DNA of 64,000 bases from a bacterium (GCA_016716565.1 JADJWC010000003.1:372001-436000); one strand, 5' to 3'; counted from the first letter of the stretch, positions 44,648-55,661 are shown. The notes: generated by a model not told the origin, from the sequence alone. A program made the numbers and translations.

Positions 44648-46346
44648 CTATTCGTCTGAGATTAAAACTGCGTGATGATTTTTTCGAAACAGCTTTATTT
44701 GAACTTACTGCATTGAACAATTCGGCCTTAGAACTATAATCTTTTAAATAAAATATTCTGACCTTATTTCTGTTTTTAGTCAACCAGTTCAGCGAAATTT
44801 TCATCTTCTCCAGATCTTCTTCAGTTGGATTTATGTCAATTCTGTTTGTATGAGAATAATAATCATCTATTGCATTTTCAAAAATATCTTTTCCCGATGC
44901 AGAATCTTTTCTTATGAAATATTTTCCTTCAAGCAACAAAATATGATCTTTGTTAATTCCTTCAGTAACATCAAAAAGCACATTCGCTTTATTGATCGGT
45001 TCGGATAGCAGGGAAGACTTGTGTGTTTGCGATAGCATCAAGTCTATTACTTGCTTCGTCTCAGCAGCTTTTTCGAATTTCTCTTTAGCTGCATAGTCTT
45101 TCATTTTATTAAGCATACGGTTAAGTGCTGATTGATTTCCGCCCGAAAGAAACTCATAAACTCGTTCAAGTTCTTCAAAATATTCCTGCTCGTGTGATTT
45201 TACACAAGGAGCGGTGCATCTTTCAATATCAGCGAGGAAACATTTTCTTCCTTTTTTGAATTCCTTCTCATCGCACTCTCTCAATGCAAATGTTTTGTCA
45301 ATAATATCCATCACTACCTCAGCTTTTCTTCGCGATATAAACAACCCGAAATAATCATTGCCGTCAAAATCAAATTTTGTTGTGATTTCTGCTTTTGGAT
45401 ATGCATGAGTTTTATTTATTCTGATGAAATATTTGTTGCCATATTTCTTGAGTTGTCGGTTATGTCGGGGATTTATGAGCTTGATGCTTTCAGCTTCTAA
45501 AAGCAATGCAGTCAGTTCAGAATTGGTTATTTCGGTCTTAATTTTAGCTGCCTGTTTAACAATTTTCTTCTGTTTACCAATCGTTGTTGGCGAAAAATAA
45601 CTCCGAACTCTGTCCTTTAAAGATTTTGCTTTACCGATATAAATGATTTCATTTTTTTTATTCAGGAAATAATAAACTCCCGGTGCATCTGGAAGTGTGT
45701 AAAGCGAGTCGTGAACATCTTTTGGCAATTTGATCTGTAAGTTCGAAGCAACCGTGGAAGATTCAAATTCTAGTAGTTGCTGTAATGTTTTTATTCCTTT
45801 TTCTTTAGATAACTTTTTTATCAGCTTGATCAGAATTTTTGCAGTAGCTTCAGCATCAGATAATGCACGGTGTGAATCTTTGTTCACAATTCCTAGATGT
45901 TCCGAAACCGATGCCAGCGATTTACTTTTAAGTGACGGAAAAACTTTCCTCGATAATTTTAATGTGCATACATTCAGATTGCTTAATGGTTCAAAACCGT
46001 TTCTAATAAACTCATATCGTAAAAAACCTTCATCAAAACTTAAATTGTGTCCGCCTATAATTGAGTTGCCTATCAATTCCTCAATCTCTTCTGCTGTATC
46101 ATAAAAACCCGGTGAATATTCGACATCACTATTCGCAATACCGGTAAACTGAGTTATGAAATAAGGTATGTCACATCCCGGATTAATTAGAGTTGAATAT
46201 CTGTCGACTATTTTTAGGTTTTTAATTTTTACAATCCCAATTTCAATTATGCGGTTGTTTCTTGCAGAGAGACCTGTAGTTTCAACATCAAGCACACTGA
46301 ATTCTGTGTCTTTAAGAAGTGTTGATGGAAGTTCTGATGTAATCAT
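44622..46346 (-). CDS. DnaQ-type exonuclease fused to UvrC-like GIY-YIG nuclease
   Basis: A 574-residue fusion. The N-terminal DEDDh exonuclease (about 1-180) has D20/E22 in LDVETTG, D105 in NLSFDEG, and H159/D164 in HRALSDAEAT. The GIY-YIG domain (about 215-300) has APGVYYFLNKKNEIIYIGKA and TALLLEAESIKLINPRHN, as in the N-terminus of UvrC and in Cho. The C-terminus includes the Cys-containing block GRKCFLADIERCTAPCVKSH and a UVR-like region. Fusions of this kind are known (annotated as exonuclease/GIY-YIG or UvrC-like); the role is likely auxiliary excision repair. No uvrA/B nearby. Confidence 0.88.
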   Translation of the reverse strand: MITSELPSTLLKDTEFSVLDVETTGLSARNNRIIEIGIVKIKNLKIVDRYSTLINPGCDIPYFITQFTGIANSDVEYSPGFYDTAEEIEELIGNSIIGGHNLSFDEGFLRYEFIRNGFEPLSNLNVCTLKLSRKVFPSLKSKSLASVSEHLGIVNKDSHRALSDAEATAKILIKLIKKLSKEKGIKTLQQLLEFESSTVASNLQIKLPKDVHDSLYTLPDAPGVYYFLNKKNEIIYIGKAKSLKDRVRSYFSPTTIGKQKKIVKQAAKIKTEITNSELTALLLEAESIKLINPRHNRQLKKYGNKYFIRINKTHAYPKAEITTKFDFDGNDYFGLFISRRKAEVVMDIIDKTFALRECDEKEFKKGRKCFLADIERCTAPCVKSHEQEYFEELERVYEFLSGGNQSALNRMLNKMKDYAAKEKFEKAAETKQVIDLMLSQTHKSSLLSEPINKANVLFDVTEGINKDHILLLEGKYFIRKDSASGKDIFENAIDDYYSHTNRIDINPTEEDLEKMKISLNWLTKNRNKVRIFYLKDYSSKAELFNAVSSNKAVSKKSSRSFNLRRIVVQDSIDE

Positions 46347-46540
46347 ATCCGAAATCTATTACTTGTGAATTAGACTATCAAAATAATATTTTTGATATAG
46401 GATAAAACATCAATTAATTTTCTAATAAGAATTAAAATTATCATGATGAAGTTAATTTTAATCCTCCATTGAAAACCTATTTCTGCAGATTGGTGAACAA
46501 TGGAAGTGATCGAATAACGTTTTTATTTTTAGGCGGTTAG

Positions 46541-47083
46541 ATGTCAAAAACAATTAGTGCTTTAATTCTATTTTTGATACTGTCTGGAATTATCCGACCT
46601 CAAACAGTTTTAATAGGAACAGGTCTAGGACCGGACTTATTAATATTTGAAAAAGAAACTTCTGTCGGGATGAACTTTAATCTTTCTGTTAATTTCCCGC
46701 TAAGTAGTAATATTGAGATGGAATTCAGACCAGGCATTGCTTTTAACTCAGAGGACTTTAATGGTTTTGAACTAAGCTCCAATTTAAAATATTTCCCATT
46801 CAAATCAGGTGTTAATTTAATTGTTGGTCTAAAATTACATGCAAATTCAGGAGGAAGTGGTACATCACATTTCGTTAGAAATGATTTGTTCGTATTACCT
46901 TTACTTGGAATAGGATACAAGACTATGCTGCAGAAGACTTTCATAACATTTGACATTACATTTCAAAAACCATTTCCGAATGGAGTATATTATTATCATT
47001 CCTACATCGAAAATAAAGATTATTATTCGACCAATTTTGATGCTGTTATTAGTTTTAATATTGGTTTTGCCTGGAGATTGTAA
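46541..47083 (+). CDS. Small outer-membrane beta-barrel-like exported protein
   Basis: A 180-residue protein with a signal peptide (SALILFLILSGIIRPQ, cleavage near residue 20). The mature part alternates polar and hydrophobic residues in strands (TSVGMNFNLSVNFPL, ANSGGSGTSHFVRND, SFNIGFAWRL at the end), like OmpW/OmpX-size barrels. No specific family recognised. It stands alone between the exonuclease gene (divergent) and ymdB. It has its own short upstream region with no clear promoter. Confidence 0.6.
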   Translation: MSKTISALILFLILSGIIRPQTVLIGTGLGPDLLIFEKETSVGMNFNLSVNFPLSSNIEMEFRPGIAFNSEDFNGFELSSNLKYFPFKSGVNLIVGLKLHANSGGSGTSHFVRNDLFVLPLLGIGYKTMLQKTFITFDITFQKPFPNGVYYYHSYIENKDYYSTNFDAVISFNIGFAWRL

Positions 47084-47249
47084 CAATCGTCATTATTCTA
47101 GATCAAGACATATTAATACGAGATTATAATAAGCGTATATTGATTCTCTAAGTCTCTCAAAATTCATCATTTCTATAAATTGTTGTCAATACTTCTCTGT
47201 AAACTTTCACTGTTTATAGCTATATTTTGCACTAAAAATTCACACTTAT

Positions 47250-48056
47250 ATGCCCACAATCAATATTCTTTTCATTGGTGACATTGTTGGAAAGCCCGGA
47301 ATGGATCTCGTTCAAACCTGGCTTCCCGGAATGATCCAGAAATACAAAGCTGACCTTGTAATTGCTAACGGAGAAAATGCCTCAGAAGGTAAAGGCTGTA
47401 CAGATAAAGAAGGAAACCAGCTTTTAGATCTTGGAGTTCACGTTCTTACAGGTGGAAATCATACTTGGGATAAACATCAATCTCAGGATTATTTAAGGAA
47501 AGAACCAAGAGCATTACGTCCGTTAAATTATCCCAAAGGAACTTACGGAAATGGTTATTATGTCGCTGATACCAAAAAAGGAAAAGTAGCAGTTCTGAAT
47601 CTTCAGGGAAGAACTTTTATGGCTTCAATTGATTGTCCATTTCGTTCTGCTGATTGGATTTTACCGAAAATTGAAAGTGAAACAAAAGTTATAATCGTTG
47701 ACTTCCACGCTGAAGCAACTGCAGAGAAGATTGCAATGTCACACTATCTTGATGGACGTGTAAGTGCTTTGCTTGGCACTCACACACACATTCAGACTGC
47801 AGATGAACGAATTATGCCAAAAGGAACTGGTTTTATTACGGATGTAGGAATGTCTGGTCCATACGAGTCTGTGGTTGGAATGAAAGTTCAGGCTGCAGTA
47901 AACAGGTTTTTGTATCAGACTCCACAAAAGTATGAGGCTGCAACGAATGATGTTCATCTTTGCGGAGTGTTTTTAAAAGTAGATTCTGATTCAGGAAAAA
48001 CAATTCATATAGAAAGAATATTATTCCCGGATTTTGTTAAGGCAATTGAAAAATGA
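47250..48056 (+). CDS. ymdB: YmdB-like metallophosphoesterase (TIGR00282)
   Basis: A 268-residue binuclear metallophosphoesterase. Metal-ligand motifs are IGDIVGKPG near the N-terminus, ANGENASEGKG, TGGNHTWDKH, IIVDFHAEATAEKIAM and LLGTHTHIQTADERIMPKGT. In Bacillus, YmdB is a cyclic-nucleotide phosphodiesterase affecting development. It overlaps folD by 4 nt. Upstream lies a possible -7-like box (TATATTTT, 47221-47228). Confidence 0.93.
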   Translation: MPTINILFIGDIVGKPGMDLVQTWLPGMIQKYKADLVIANGENASEGKGCTDKEGNQLLDLGVHVLTGGNHTWDKHQSQDYLRKEPRALRPLNYPKGTYGNGYYVADTKKGKVAVLNLQGRTFMASIDCPFRSADWILPKIESETKVIIVDFHAEATAEKIAMSHYLDGRVSALLGTHTHIQTADERIMPKGTGFITDVGMSGPYESVVGMKVQAAVNRFLYQTPQKYEAATNDVHLCGVFLKVDSDSGKTIHIERILFPDFVKAIEK

Positions 48057-48931
48057 CAATCATCGATGGTAAAAAAATAGCTCAGGAAATAAGAGCTGAA
48101 TTAAAAACTGAAATTGATAAGTTAAAATCAACAGGAAAGGATGTTCCCGGATTGGTTGCAATACTAGTAGGTGATAATCCTGCTTCAGAAAGTTATGTGA
48201 GAGGCAAAGCAAAAGCTTGTGAAGAAATCGGAATGAGAGCTGTTACGGAAAGACATCCGTCAGATATGAAAGAAGCAGCTTTACTTGAATTGATTGAATT
48301 GTACAATCAAAATATTTTATTTAATGGAATTCTCGTTCAGCTTCCGCTTCCAAAACATATCGATGAAGATAAAGTCATTGAAGCAATTTCACCCAAAAAA
48401 GATGTTGACGGATTTCATCCGATAAGCGTTGGAAATTTAGTGATAGGAAAACCAGCATTCAGATCCTGTACACCAGCAGGAATTCAGGAATTGCTGATCA
48501 GATATAAAATTGAAACTAAAGGCAAACACGTAGTTGTACTCGGAAGAAGTAATATTGTCGGAAAACCAATTGAAAATATCTTACTTCAGAAAAAAGAATT
48601 CGCTAATTCGATTGTTACCATTTGCCATTCTGCAGCACCTGATGTTTCATATTATACAAAACAAGCTGATATTTTAATTGCTGCAATGGGATCTCCCGAA
48701 TTTGTAAAAGGAAATATGGTTAAAGATGGAGTTGTTGTAATCGATGTAGGAATAAATCGTGTTGAGGACAAATCAGCGACTAAAGGATATAAACTTGTCG
48801 GTGATGTGGATTTTAAGGAAGTATCAAAAAAAACTTCATATATCACACCGGTTCCCGGCGGAGTTGGGCCAATGACGATTGCAATGTTATTAAAAAATAC
48901 TTATGAAGGCTTCATAAAGTATGGAGAATAA
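48053..48931 (+). CDS. folD: Bifunctional methylene-THF dehydrogenase/cyclohydrolase
   Basis: One-carbon interconversion between 5,10-methylene- and 10-formyl-THF, feeding purN and purH elsewhere in the window. The 292-residue protein shows [31 protein letters not shown] with the catalytic Lys, [51 protein letters not shown] and [19 protein letters not shown]. Length is normal. ATG overlaps ymdB by 4 nt, and deoC begins just at its end. Confidence 0.96.
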   Translation: MTIIDGKKIAQEIRAELKTEIDKLKSTGKDVPGLVAILVGDNPASESYVRGKAKACEEIGMRAVTERHPSDMKEAALLELIELYNQNILFNGILVQLPLPKHIDEDKVIEAISPKKDVDGFHPISVGNLVIGKPAFRSCTPAGIQELLIRYKIETKGKHVVVLGRSNIVGKPIENILLQKKEFANSIVTICHSAAPDVSYYTKQADILIAAMGSPEFVKGNMVKDGVVVIDVGINRVEDKSATKGYKLVGDVDFKEVSKKTSYITPVPGGVGPMTIAMLLKNTYEGFIKYGE

Positions 48932-48932
48932 A

Positions 48933-49799
48933 ATGAATCATAAAATTTCAGATGAAGATGTATCTCAGGAATTTCTTGAGAAAGTATTAAAAGATTATTA
49001 CTGCTACGGCGATTCCTGCAAAGGCTGGGAAACAAATGTTATAACCCAACCACAAACAGTAAAAAATATTGTTGATGTTGGTGCATCACGAATTGCTGCA
49101 GGAAAGGGAGTTGGCAATTCTATAAAAGATAAGAACATTGCTTCTAAAATTGATCATACATTACTTAAGCCGGATGCTACTCCAAAAGAAATAACTGAGC
49201 TCTGCGAAGAAGCAAAAAAATATCACTTTGCCTCTGTATGTATAAATCCGGGATATGTTTCTTTATGCTCCTCATTACTAAGTGGAACTGATGTAAGAGT
49301 TTGCACAGTAGTTGGATTTCCGCTTGGGTCGAATACAACTGAAGTAAAGAAATTTGAAACTGTACAGGCAATCGCAAATGGGGCGACAGAAATCGATATG
49401 GTTATCAATGTCGGTAGATTAAAAGCCGGTGATAACGATTATGTTGAAAACGATGTAATGCAGGTCGTGCAATCCGCAAAAAAGAATGGTGCTCTTGTAA
49501 AAGTAATTATAGAGGCCGCTTTATTGACTGATGAGGAAAAAGTAAAAGCATGTCTGATCTGTAAAAAAGCAGGCGCTGATTTTGTGAAAACCTCGACAGG
49601 ATTTAGTAAAGGTGGAGCTACAGTTGGTGACGTAGCGTTGATGAAATATGTTGTTGGAAGTTCCATTGGTGTTAAAGCAGCAGGTGGAATCCGATCGAAA
49701 GAGGATGCTGAAGCAATGATCGCATCAGGAGCTGATAGAATTGGTGCAAGTGCGAGTGTTAAAATTGTTTCGGGCGAAAAAAGTGAATCAAATTATTAA
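48933..49799 (+). CDS. deoC: Deoxyribose-phosphate aldolase with N-terminal extension
   Basis: Cleaves 2-deoxyribose-5-phosphate to glyceraldehyde-3-phosphate and acetaldehyde. The catalytic domain (about residues 65-288) has [40 protein letters not shown] and the Schiff-base Lys in [19 protein letters not shown], then [14 protein letters not shown]. The first ~65 residues (with [10 protein letters not shown] and [16 protein letters not shown]) extend beyond E. coli DeoC. I prefer ATG 48933, because GGAG at 48923-48926 precedes it by 6 nt, over ATG 48921, which overlaps the folD stop. Confidence 0.92.
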   Translation: MNHKISDEDVSQEFLEKVLKDYYCYGDSCKGWETNVITQPQTVKNIVDVGASRIAAGKGVGNSIKDKNIASKIDHTLLKPDATPKEITELCEEAKKYHFASVCINPGYVSLCSSLLSGTDVRVCTVVGFPLGSNTTEVKKFETVQAIANGATEIDMVINVGRLKAGDNDYVENDVMQVVQSAKKNGALVKVIIEAALLTDEEKVKACLICKKAGADFVKTSTGFSKGGATVGDVALMKYVVGSSIGVKAAGGIRSKEDAEAMIASGADRIGASASVKIVSGEKSESNY

Positions 49800-49811
49800 T
49801 GTCCGGCTGAA

Positions 49812-50039
49812 GTGGTTCTTGATATTTTAGTAACAAAAACAAACGATGGTTTCACTGCCGAAATTCCTTCCTTATCAGGATGTGAAAGCTGGGCGCACGA
49901 TGAAGATACTGTTCTCTCGAAGATACTTGAATTAGCTGCCTTCTACCTCAAAACCGACATTAAAAAATTAAAAGTAGACAAAGCAAGAAAAGTTAAAAAC
50001 CATTCCGTTTACAAATTAGTGTTCAATAAAAGTGTCTGA
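49812..50039 (+). CDS. Small HicB-like protein
   Basis: A 75-residue protein, start GTG 49812. VTKTNDGFTAEIPSLSGCES is the HicB-type RNase-H-like fold start (partially degenerate), and WAHDEDTVLSKILELAAFYL completes it. No HicA toxin gene is beside it and no DNA-binding C-terminus is seen, so it is more likely an orphan domain protein than a toxin-antitoxin pair. It overlaps the next gene by 8 nt. Confidence 0.6.
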   Translation: MVLDILVTKTNDGFTAEIPSLSGCESWAHDEDTVLSKILELAAFYLKTDIKKLKVDKARKVKNHSVYKLVFNKSV

Positions 50040-50628
50040 TTCATATTTCAGAACTGAAAAACGAATTGAAAAAATTAAGTGGGTAGTTTTAAAAAGACAA
50101 CCTTCTCTGCACGTTGTATTCGAAAACATCCACGATCCTCATAATGTTAGTGCAATCTTCAGAACCTGTGATGCAGCAGGCATCCCGAAAGTTTCTCTCC
50201 TTTATAACATAGAAAAATTTCCAAAGATAGGAAAGAAATCTTCAGCATCTGCATACAAGTGGATTGAAAGGGAAAAGTTTAAAACTGTTGAAGAATGTTA
50301 TCAGAAGCTTCGGGAAGAAAATTTTATTGTCTATGCTTCGTCATTGAATTCTGATTCAAAGTCACTTTACGAACTCGATTTTACTAAAAAGACTGCTGTC
50401 GTTTTCGGAAACGAGCACCGTGGACTTTCAAAGGAAGCAGAAGAACTGTCCGATGAAAGATTTTTTATCCCAATGTATGGAATGGTCCAAAGCTTAAATG
50501 TATCTGTCTCCGCTGCGATTTGCATTTATGAAGCACTCAGACAACGAACTCTTAACGGACTTTATGATAAAAGCGAGATGAGTTCGAAAGAATTAAAAGC
50601 AATGATAGAAGAATGGTCAAAAAAGTAA
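50032..50628 (+). CDS. TrmH-family RNA 2'-O-methyltransferase
   Basis: A 198-residue SpoU/TrmH methyltransferase of the SPOUT superfamily. Motifs: FENIHDPHNVSAIFRTCDAA (motif 1), KTAVVFGNEHRGLSKEA (motif 2) and FIPMYGMVQSLNVSVSAAIC (motif 3, the SAM-binding knot). The lone SPOUT domain with a short N- and C-terminal extension resembles tRNA guanosine-18 methyltransferase. GTG start 50032, overlapping the HicB-like gene by 8 nt. Confidence 0.9.
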   Translation: MSDSYFRTEKRIEKIKWVVLKRQPSLHVVFENIHDPHNVSAIFRTCDAAGIPKVSLLYNIEKFPKIGKKSSASAYKWIEREKFKTVEECYQKLREENFIVYASSLNSDSKSLYELDFTKKTAVVFGNEHRGLSKEAEELSDERFFIPMYGMVQSLNVSVSAAICIYEALRQRTLNGLYDKSEMSSKELKAMIEEWSKK

Positions 50629-50631
50629 CTT

Positions 50632-51915
50632 GTGTTTATGATTCAATCAGTTGAGAAAATTAACAAAGTAAGTGGAAGCTTGAGTTTTCGCGGCGATAAA
50701 TCAATATCACACAGAGCTTTACTTATTTCCTCGCTTGCTGATGGACAATCTGTTATCAGAAATCTTTCCAACAGTGATGATGTTAGATCAACAATCAATT
50801 GTCTCCGGGAACTCGGAATTCATATTGAAGTAGATAATAATGTAGCAATTGTTTTTGGAAGAGGATTTAAGGGATATCAAAAACCTGCTAAACCAATGGA
50901 TGCGGGAAATTCGGGAACTACTGCGAGATTATTAACTGGCATTCTTGCTGCTCAAAACTTTGAATCAATAATCATTGGCGATGAATCACTTTCATCAAGA
51001 CCGATGAAGCGAGTGATTGAACCATTGACACAAATGAACGCTAAGATAGAGAATCATGATGGAAAGCTTCCTTTAAGAATATTTTCAACAGATAACTTAA
51101 ATTCATTAAAATATGAAATGCCTGTTGCTAGTGCGCAAGTGAAAAGTGCAATTCTACTAGCTGGATTACATTTAGATGATACAACCACTGTGATTGAATC
51201 GACTCAGACAAGAAATCACACTGAGAATTTATTAAATCTCGAAGTTTCAAAAAAGAATCAGAAGATTGTTTCAAAAGTGTCTAAGAATAATTATCCGGAA
51301 CCTAAAGAGTATTTTATTCCAGGTGACATATCATCGGCAATGTTTTTTATCGTTTTGACTTTGCTCTCGAATAATTCTGAAATGACCATAAAGAATCTTT
51401 CATTGAATCCAACCCGGACTGAATGTTTAAATATTTTGAAGAGAATGGGTGCTAAAATTGAAATAGAAGAAAAAGGTACTTCAAACAAAGAGATCTTTGG
51501 CGATATTATTGTGCAGTCAAGCCATCTAAAGAATATCGAAATCTCAAGTGAATTAATTCCATCGATCATTGATGAAATTCCGATTCTAACTATTGCAGGA
51601 CTTTTTGCTGAAGGGAATTTTGTTTTAAGGGGTGCATCTGAATTAAGAATTAAAGAATCAGACAGAATAAAAGCTATTTGTTGTAACTTATTAAAACTCG
51701 GGTTGATCGTTGAAGAATTTTTTGATGGTTTTAATGTTAGTGGTAAGCTTCAGAAACCATCAGAACCTTTTGAAGGTTTTGGTGATCACAGAATTGCAAT
51801 GGCGTTTGCAATTCTTTCGTCATTACTCGAGAGTGGGGGAGAAGTAAATGGATTTGAATATGTCTCGGTCTCAAACCCGAAATTTCTTTCGCAACTCAGT
51901 TCGATAACAAGTTAA
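50632..51915 (+). CDS. aroA: EPSP synthase
   Basis: Shikimate-pathway enzyme, 427 residues. It has SFRGDKSISHRALLISSLAD near the N-terminus, the PEP-loop MDAGNSGTTARLLTGILAAQ, SLSSRPMKRVIEPL, ASAQVKSAILLAGL, SELRIKESDRIKAI and GFGDHRIAMAFAILSSLL. Start is GTG 50632 or ATG 50638; the family alignment does not decide. It converges with bshC with a 4-nt overlap. Confidence 0.96.
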   Translation: MFMIQSVEKINKVSGSLSFRGDKSISHRALLISSLADGQSVIRNLSNSDDVRSTINCLRELGIHIEVDNNVAIVFGRGFKGYQKPAKPMDAGNSGTTARLLTGILAAQNFESIIIGDESLSSRPMKRVIEPLTQMNAKIENHDGKLPLRIFSTDNLNSLKYEMPVASAQVKSAILLAGLHLDDTTTVIESTQTRNHTENLLNLEVSKKNQKIVSKVSKNNYPEPKEYFIPGDISSAMFFIVLTLLSNNSEMTIKNLSLNPTRTECLNILKRMGAKIEIEEKGTSNKEIFGDIIVQSSHLKNIEISSELIPSIIDEIPILTIAGLFAEGNFVLRGASELRIKESDRIKAICCNLLKLGLIVEEFFDGFNVSGKLQKPSEPFEGFGDHRIAMAFAILSSLLESGGEVNGFEYVSVSNPKFLSQLSSITS

Positions 51916-53533
51916 AACCTGATTACCTGATGCTCGAATTTATTTATTTGTAATTCTTCAAAAACTCTTTTTACAAAATCTTCGCCATACTTGTTTACGA
52001 AATAAATAAAGTTGATTTTCTCTCCTGCAGATTAGAATTTGGAAAGAGATGAACCGCGGCTCGGTCAATTTGCCGTAAAGTTACTTCATATTTTTTCTGC
52101 TGAGCTTTTTCAGCTTTTGATTTTAACTCGGAGACTGTGCTTAGTATTTTATCCCTGTAACGGTTGCTCGAGTCTGCAATCGTTTTATCAAGATCCAGCA
52201 GCTTTTCCTTTAACTGATCAAATGACGATTCAATTTGATTGGAAATTCCATCAAACATTTCATCAACAGAACTTTCTTCAACTGAGTTTATAATTCTTTT
52301 CTTAACATTCTCCACATCAATGAAGATTTCATTTATTTCAACTGAATACTTCTCTAGTGAGTTTGCAATGGAGTTTTCAAGGACAGTTACAGAAGATCGT
52401 GGATAAATTATAGGCTCTGTAATATTGTATAATTCATACAATGATTTAATTTGTGCAAAGTAAGATATCTCACTTGGTCCTGCTATATAAAATGCAGTAG
52501 GGAGTAAATAATCCTGGCAGATCGGACGCAGTAAGACATTCGGACTGAATTTATCCGGTTCATTTTCAAGAAGCTCAAGCAATTGTTCCTGTGAAAAACT
52601 TTTGCGCTTTCGTCTCAATCTGTATTCATTATCAACCGGTTCAATAGAATGACGTCCATTATCAACGCTCAAAAATAGGTTTACTGGTTTCACTTTTACT
52701 TGGGCATGATAAAGTTCTTCAAGTGTTGCACTTACGTGCACCAGCTTTTCTGTGTGAATTCGAAAATCAGTTATTTCTTTTTGAAGATCGGCTTGAGCAG
52801 TTTTTTAACCTCATCATCCTGGGGATCGAATATCACCAATCCGTATTCATCAAAGTATTTAAATATTAATTCTTTGAAAGCTGATTTGAATGTCTTACCT
52901 TCTTTATAAAATCCTTTAAGCTGTTCGAAGATTACTGGTTTAAACTCAGTCTCCTTTAATACGCCGTTAAGTTTTTCAAAGAAATCATTTATTGAACTAT
53001 CGAGAGTTATTAACCCGACACTCTGTTTTAAATCATCTTCTTCAATCTCTTCTTTGTAACCAATCGTTGAAAGTGAATTTGCATCATCAATTAATTTAAC
53101 AGCTCTGACTTCGTTGAAATCATGATCGTCACCTTCTAACCAGAAAACAGGGACAAAATTGTAGTCGTCGTATCTCTCAGATAGATAGCTGCTTAATTTT
53201 ATTGCTGTCATTATTTTATAGAATGTATATAGAGGGCCGCCCAAAATTCCAAGCTGTTGTCCGGTTACAATTGCAAGCGTCTTTTTATCGGAAAGCTTTT
53301 TTATGTTCTGTTGAGAAAGTTTGAAGGGTTGTCACTTGAGAATATTGGATGTAACATATTACCCATATCAGTGAAAGATTTCGCCTGTTATCGATTATTG
53401 TCTTAAATAATTTTAAATAATTTTCCTTATTTCGAAAGTCATCAGCATAGAAATCAGCAACGTTTTCAAACTCGTACAGGTAATCAAGAAAAAGATTTTG
53501 ATGTCCCGGTATATCGCTAAAATTAATGTACAT
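51912..53533 (-). pseudogene. bshC: Bacillithiol biosynthesis cysteine-adding enzyme BshC, broken by frameshifts
   Basis: BshC ligates Cys to glucosaminyl-malate in bacillithiol synthesis. Segments in three frames align in order: N-terminus from 53533 (INFSDIPGHQNLFLDYLY); the middle 53290-52771 (LAIVTGQQLGILGGPLYTFY, VPVFWLEGDDHDFNEV); 52780-52020 (VHVSATLEELYHAQVKVKPV); and the end to 51912 (INFIYFVNKYGEDFVKRVFE). Repairs: one extra A on the coding strand at the run 52778-52782, one indel near 52016-52019, and at least one near 53285-53345. Residues are conserved on both sides of each break. Total length (~540 codons) is right, so sequence error is likelier than loss. Confidence 0.8.
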
Positions 53534-53670
53534 TTATTCCTCGGTAAATGAATTGGCGAGTTTATTGTTCGAAAGATAATGTTTTAACAGCTATTTTAAA
53601 AAGGATAATCTTTCAGGTTAAAATGCAATTGACTATTTTTGTTCCAGAATTAACAAATTAGTTCGGATAC

Positions 53671-54680
53671 TTGGAAATAAATTTAGTCAAATATTTTACT
53701 GTTAAAAAAGCTTTTAATGCTATTAAGATAATTAGTTCTTTTCATCTTTCGAGAATATTCCGTAAGCCAATCGTTTGGGGAATGCCCATCTCATATTCCA
53801 TTGAACCAACCAATCACTGTAATTTAAAATGTCCGGAATGTCCTTCAGGATTAGGAACATTAACTCGACCATTGGGCTTACTAAAAACAGAGGATTTTAA
53901 AAATTATTGATGAAATCAGTGATACTGGTTTTTACATTCAGCTTTACTTTCAGGGTGAACCTTACATAAATAAAAAGCTTCCCGAGATGATAAAATATGC
54001 TCAAGATAAAAATGTATATGTCTCCATCAGTACTAACGGACATTTTGTTAATAAGAATAACGTCGATCTGGTTATTGATAATGCACCGGACAAACTAATA
54101 TTTTCTGTTGATGGACTTGATGAAGAAAGTTACCAAAAATATAGAGTTGGTGGAACTTTCGAGCAAGCGGATAAAGGATTAAGATCATTAATCCGAAGAA
54201 AATGAACGTGGATTAAAAAACCTTTATTGAATTTCAATTTATTGTGATGAAGCAAAATGAGCACCAGATGGATGAGGTCAGAAAGTACTGCAAAGAGGTT
54301 GGTGTAGATAAGCTTGTGTTTAAGACAATGCAAATATCCTCATACGAGAATGCGGTTAAATTTCTTCCAACAAATAAAAATTTAGAAGATATCTAGTGGA
54401 AAACAATTCCTTCAGAATTAAAAACGAAATTAAAAATCACTGCTTCGCTTTGTGGAGAACATCAGTGATTACCTGGGATGGCAGAGTAGTTCCTTGCTGT
54501 TTTGACAAAGATGCCGAAAATGAAATAGGAATTGTAAATGGGAAGTCATTCTCTGAGGTTTGGAATTCTGATAAATATTACGAATTCAGAACTAAAATTC
54601 TTTCGGACCGGAAATCGGAACCAATGTGCACAAACTGTACCGAAGGATTAAAAGTTAATATATTTGAAATAGAGCAATAA
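53671..54680 (+). pseudogene. Radical SAM/SPASM protein, broken by frameshifts
   Basis: A radical SAM enzyme with [4Fe-4S] motif CNLKCPECP in EPTNHCNLKCPECPSGLGTL (near 53815-53850), then LYFQGEPYINKKLPEMIKYA and STNGHFVNKNNVD in another frame. A third part VMKQNEHQMDEVRKYCKEVG, then FALWRTSVITWDGRVVPCCF and SEPMCTNCTEG at the C-terminus (SPASM-type Cys). It is cut by at least three small indels in A runs (first near 53899-53903). The substrate is unknown; the neighbouring flippase-like and glycosyltransferase genes suggest a glycolipid or cell-surface role. Confidence 0.7.
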
Positions 54681-54686
54681 AATATT

Positions 54687-55661
54687 TTGATGGAAAAGAA
54701 TTTAACAGGAATCCAAAAGCATCGGCTGATTAACAAAACAACTTTGGTAATTGCTGCTAAGTTAATAATCGCAGCCGGATTGCTATCTTATCTTATAAGT
54801 TCTGTTGATTACAATCAAATTATCCTAGCAATAAGTGAAGCAAACATTGCCATTATCGGGTTTGTCATCCTTTTAGGTGTACTCAATATTTATCTTCAAT
54901 ACACTAAATGGAGAATAACCTGCGTTGAAGTGCTTGGAGTAAATGATAATTGAAAATATTCAGATCACTTTTTTTGGTTTTTCAGCAGGGATAATCACTC
55001 CATTAAGAATCGGTGAATATTTTGGAAGAGGAATTGAATTCAAAGATAAATCAATTGTCCAGGTAACAGTTGCAACACTTATAGATAAATTTTTTCCTTT
55101 ATTGATGGTTGCATCGCTCGGTTCATTTCGAGTTTGCTTTTATTTATTTCTATTACAATGTGTCCATTTATATAGTTTTATCACTTTTCATTCTGATCTT
55201 TACATTTTTCTATTTGCTAATTATTCTGCTGCTTAGTAATAAATTTTGGAATAGTATTTTATTTTCAAAACTTAATTCATCACAAGCTGAAACCTTTTCT
55301 TGATAAGTTAAGAATTTTTGAAAATCTGGATAAAAATATTTTTAAAATGCTTTTCATATCCTTTTTATTTTATTTCTGTTTCTTAATTCAATATGCGCTT
55401 TTAGTGTCGCATTTTCAAATCATTTTGATTTTGTTCACTACCTCTGGGCAGCCAACCTGATAATGTTTACTAAAACAATTATTCCCTCCAATTTCTTTTG
55501 GAGAACTTGGAATACGGAGGGTGCTTCAGTTTTTTTTTATTACTCAAATGGGTGAAACTGCTTCTATTGGTTTTAATGCGTCCATTTTTCTTTTCATAAT
55601 TAATCTGCTTATTCCAGCTTTAATTGGCGTTGGAATGTTCTTAAGAAAAAATGATAATTGA
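54687..55661 (+). pseudogene. Flippase-like membrane protein (LPG-synthase TM/AglD type), broken
   Basis: Polytopic membrane protein read in segments: KHRLINKTTLVIAAKLIIAA and VILLGVLNIYLQYTKWRITC (54690-54953), then FSAGIITPLRIGEYFGRGIE and VATLIDKFFPLLMVASLGSF, and at the end ISFGELGIREGASVFF-type plus ASIFLFIINLLIPALIGVGM (to 55661). The G-E-x-x-G-R-E signature with poly-hydrophobic segments is that of lysylphosphatidylglycerol synthetase TM / flippase-like proteins. Several small indels. It overlaps the glycosyltransferase start (ATG 55651) by ~10 nt. Confidence 0.65.

Noticed and set aside
46168..46368. 66-codon rightward frame opposite the exonuclease gene start
   Set aside because: Shadow of the coding strand of a well-conserved DEDDh domain.
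49812..50039. HicAB toxin-antitoxin pair
   Set aside because: Only a HicB-like domain is seen; no HicA-size partner lies on either side.
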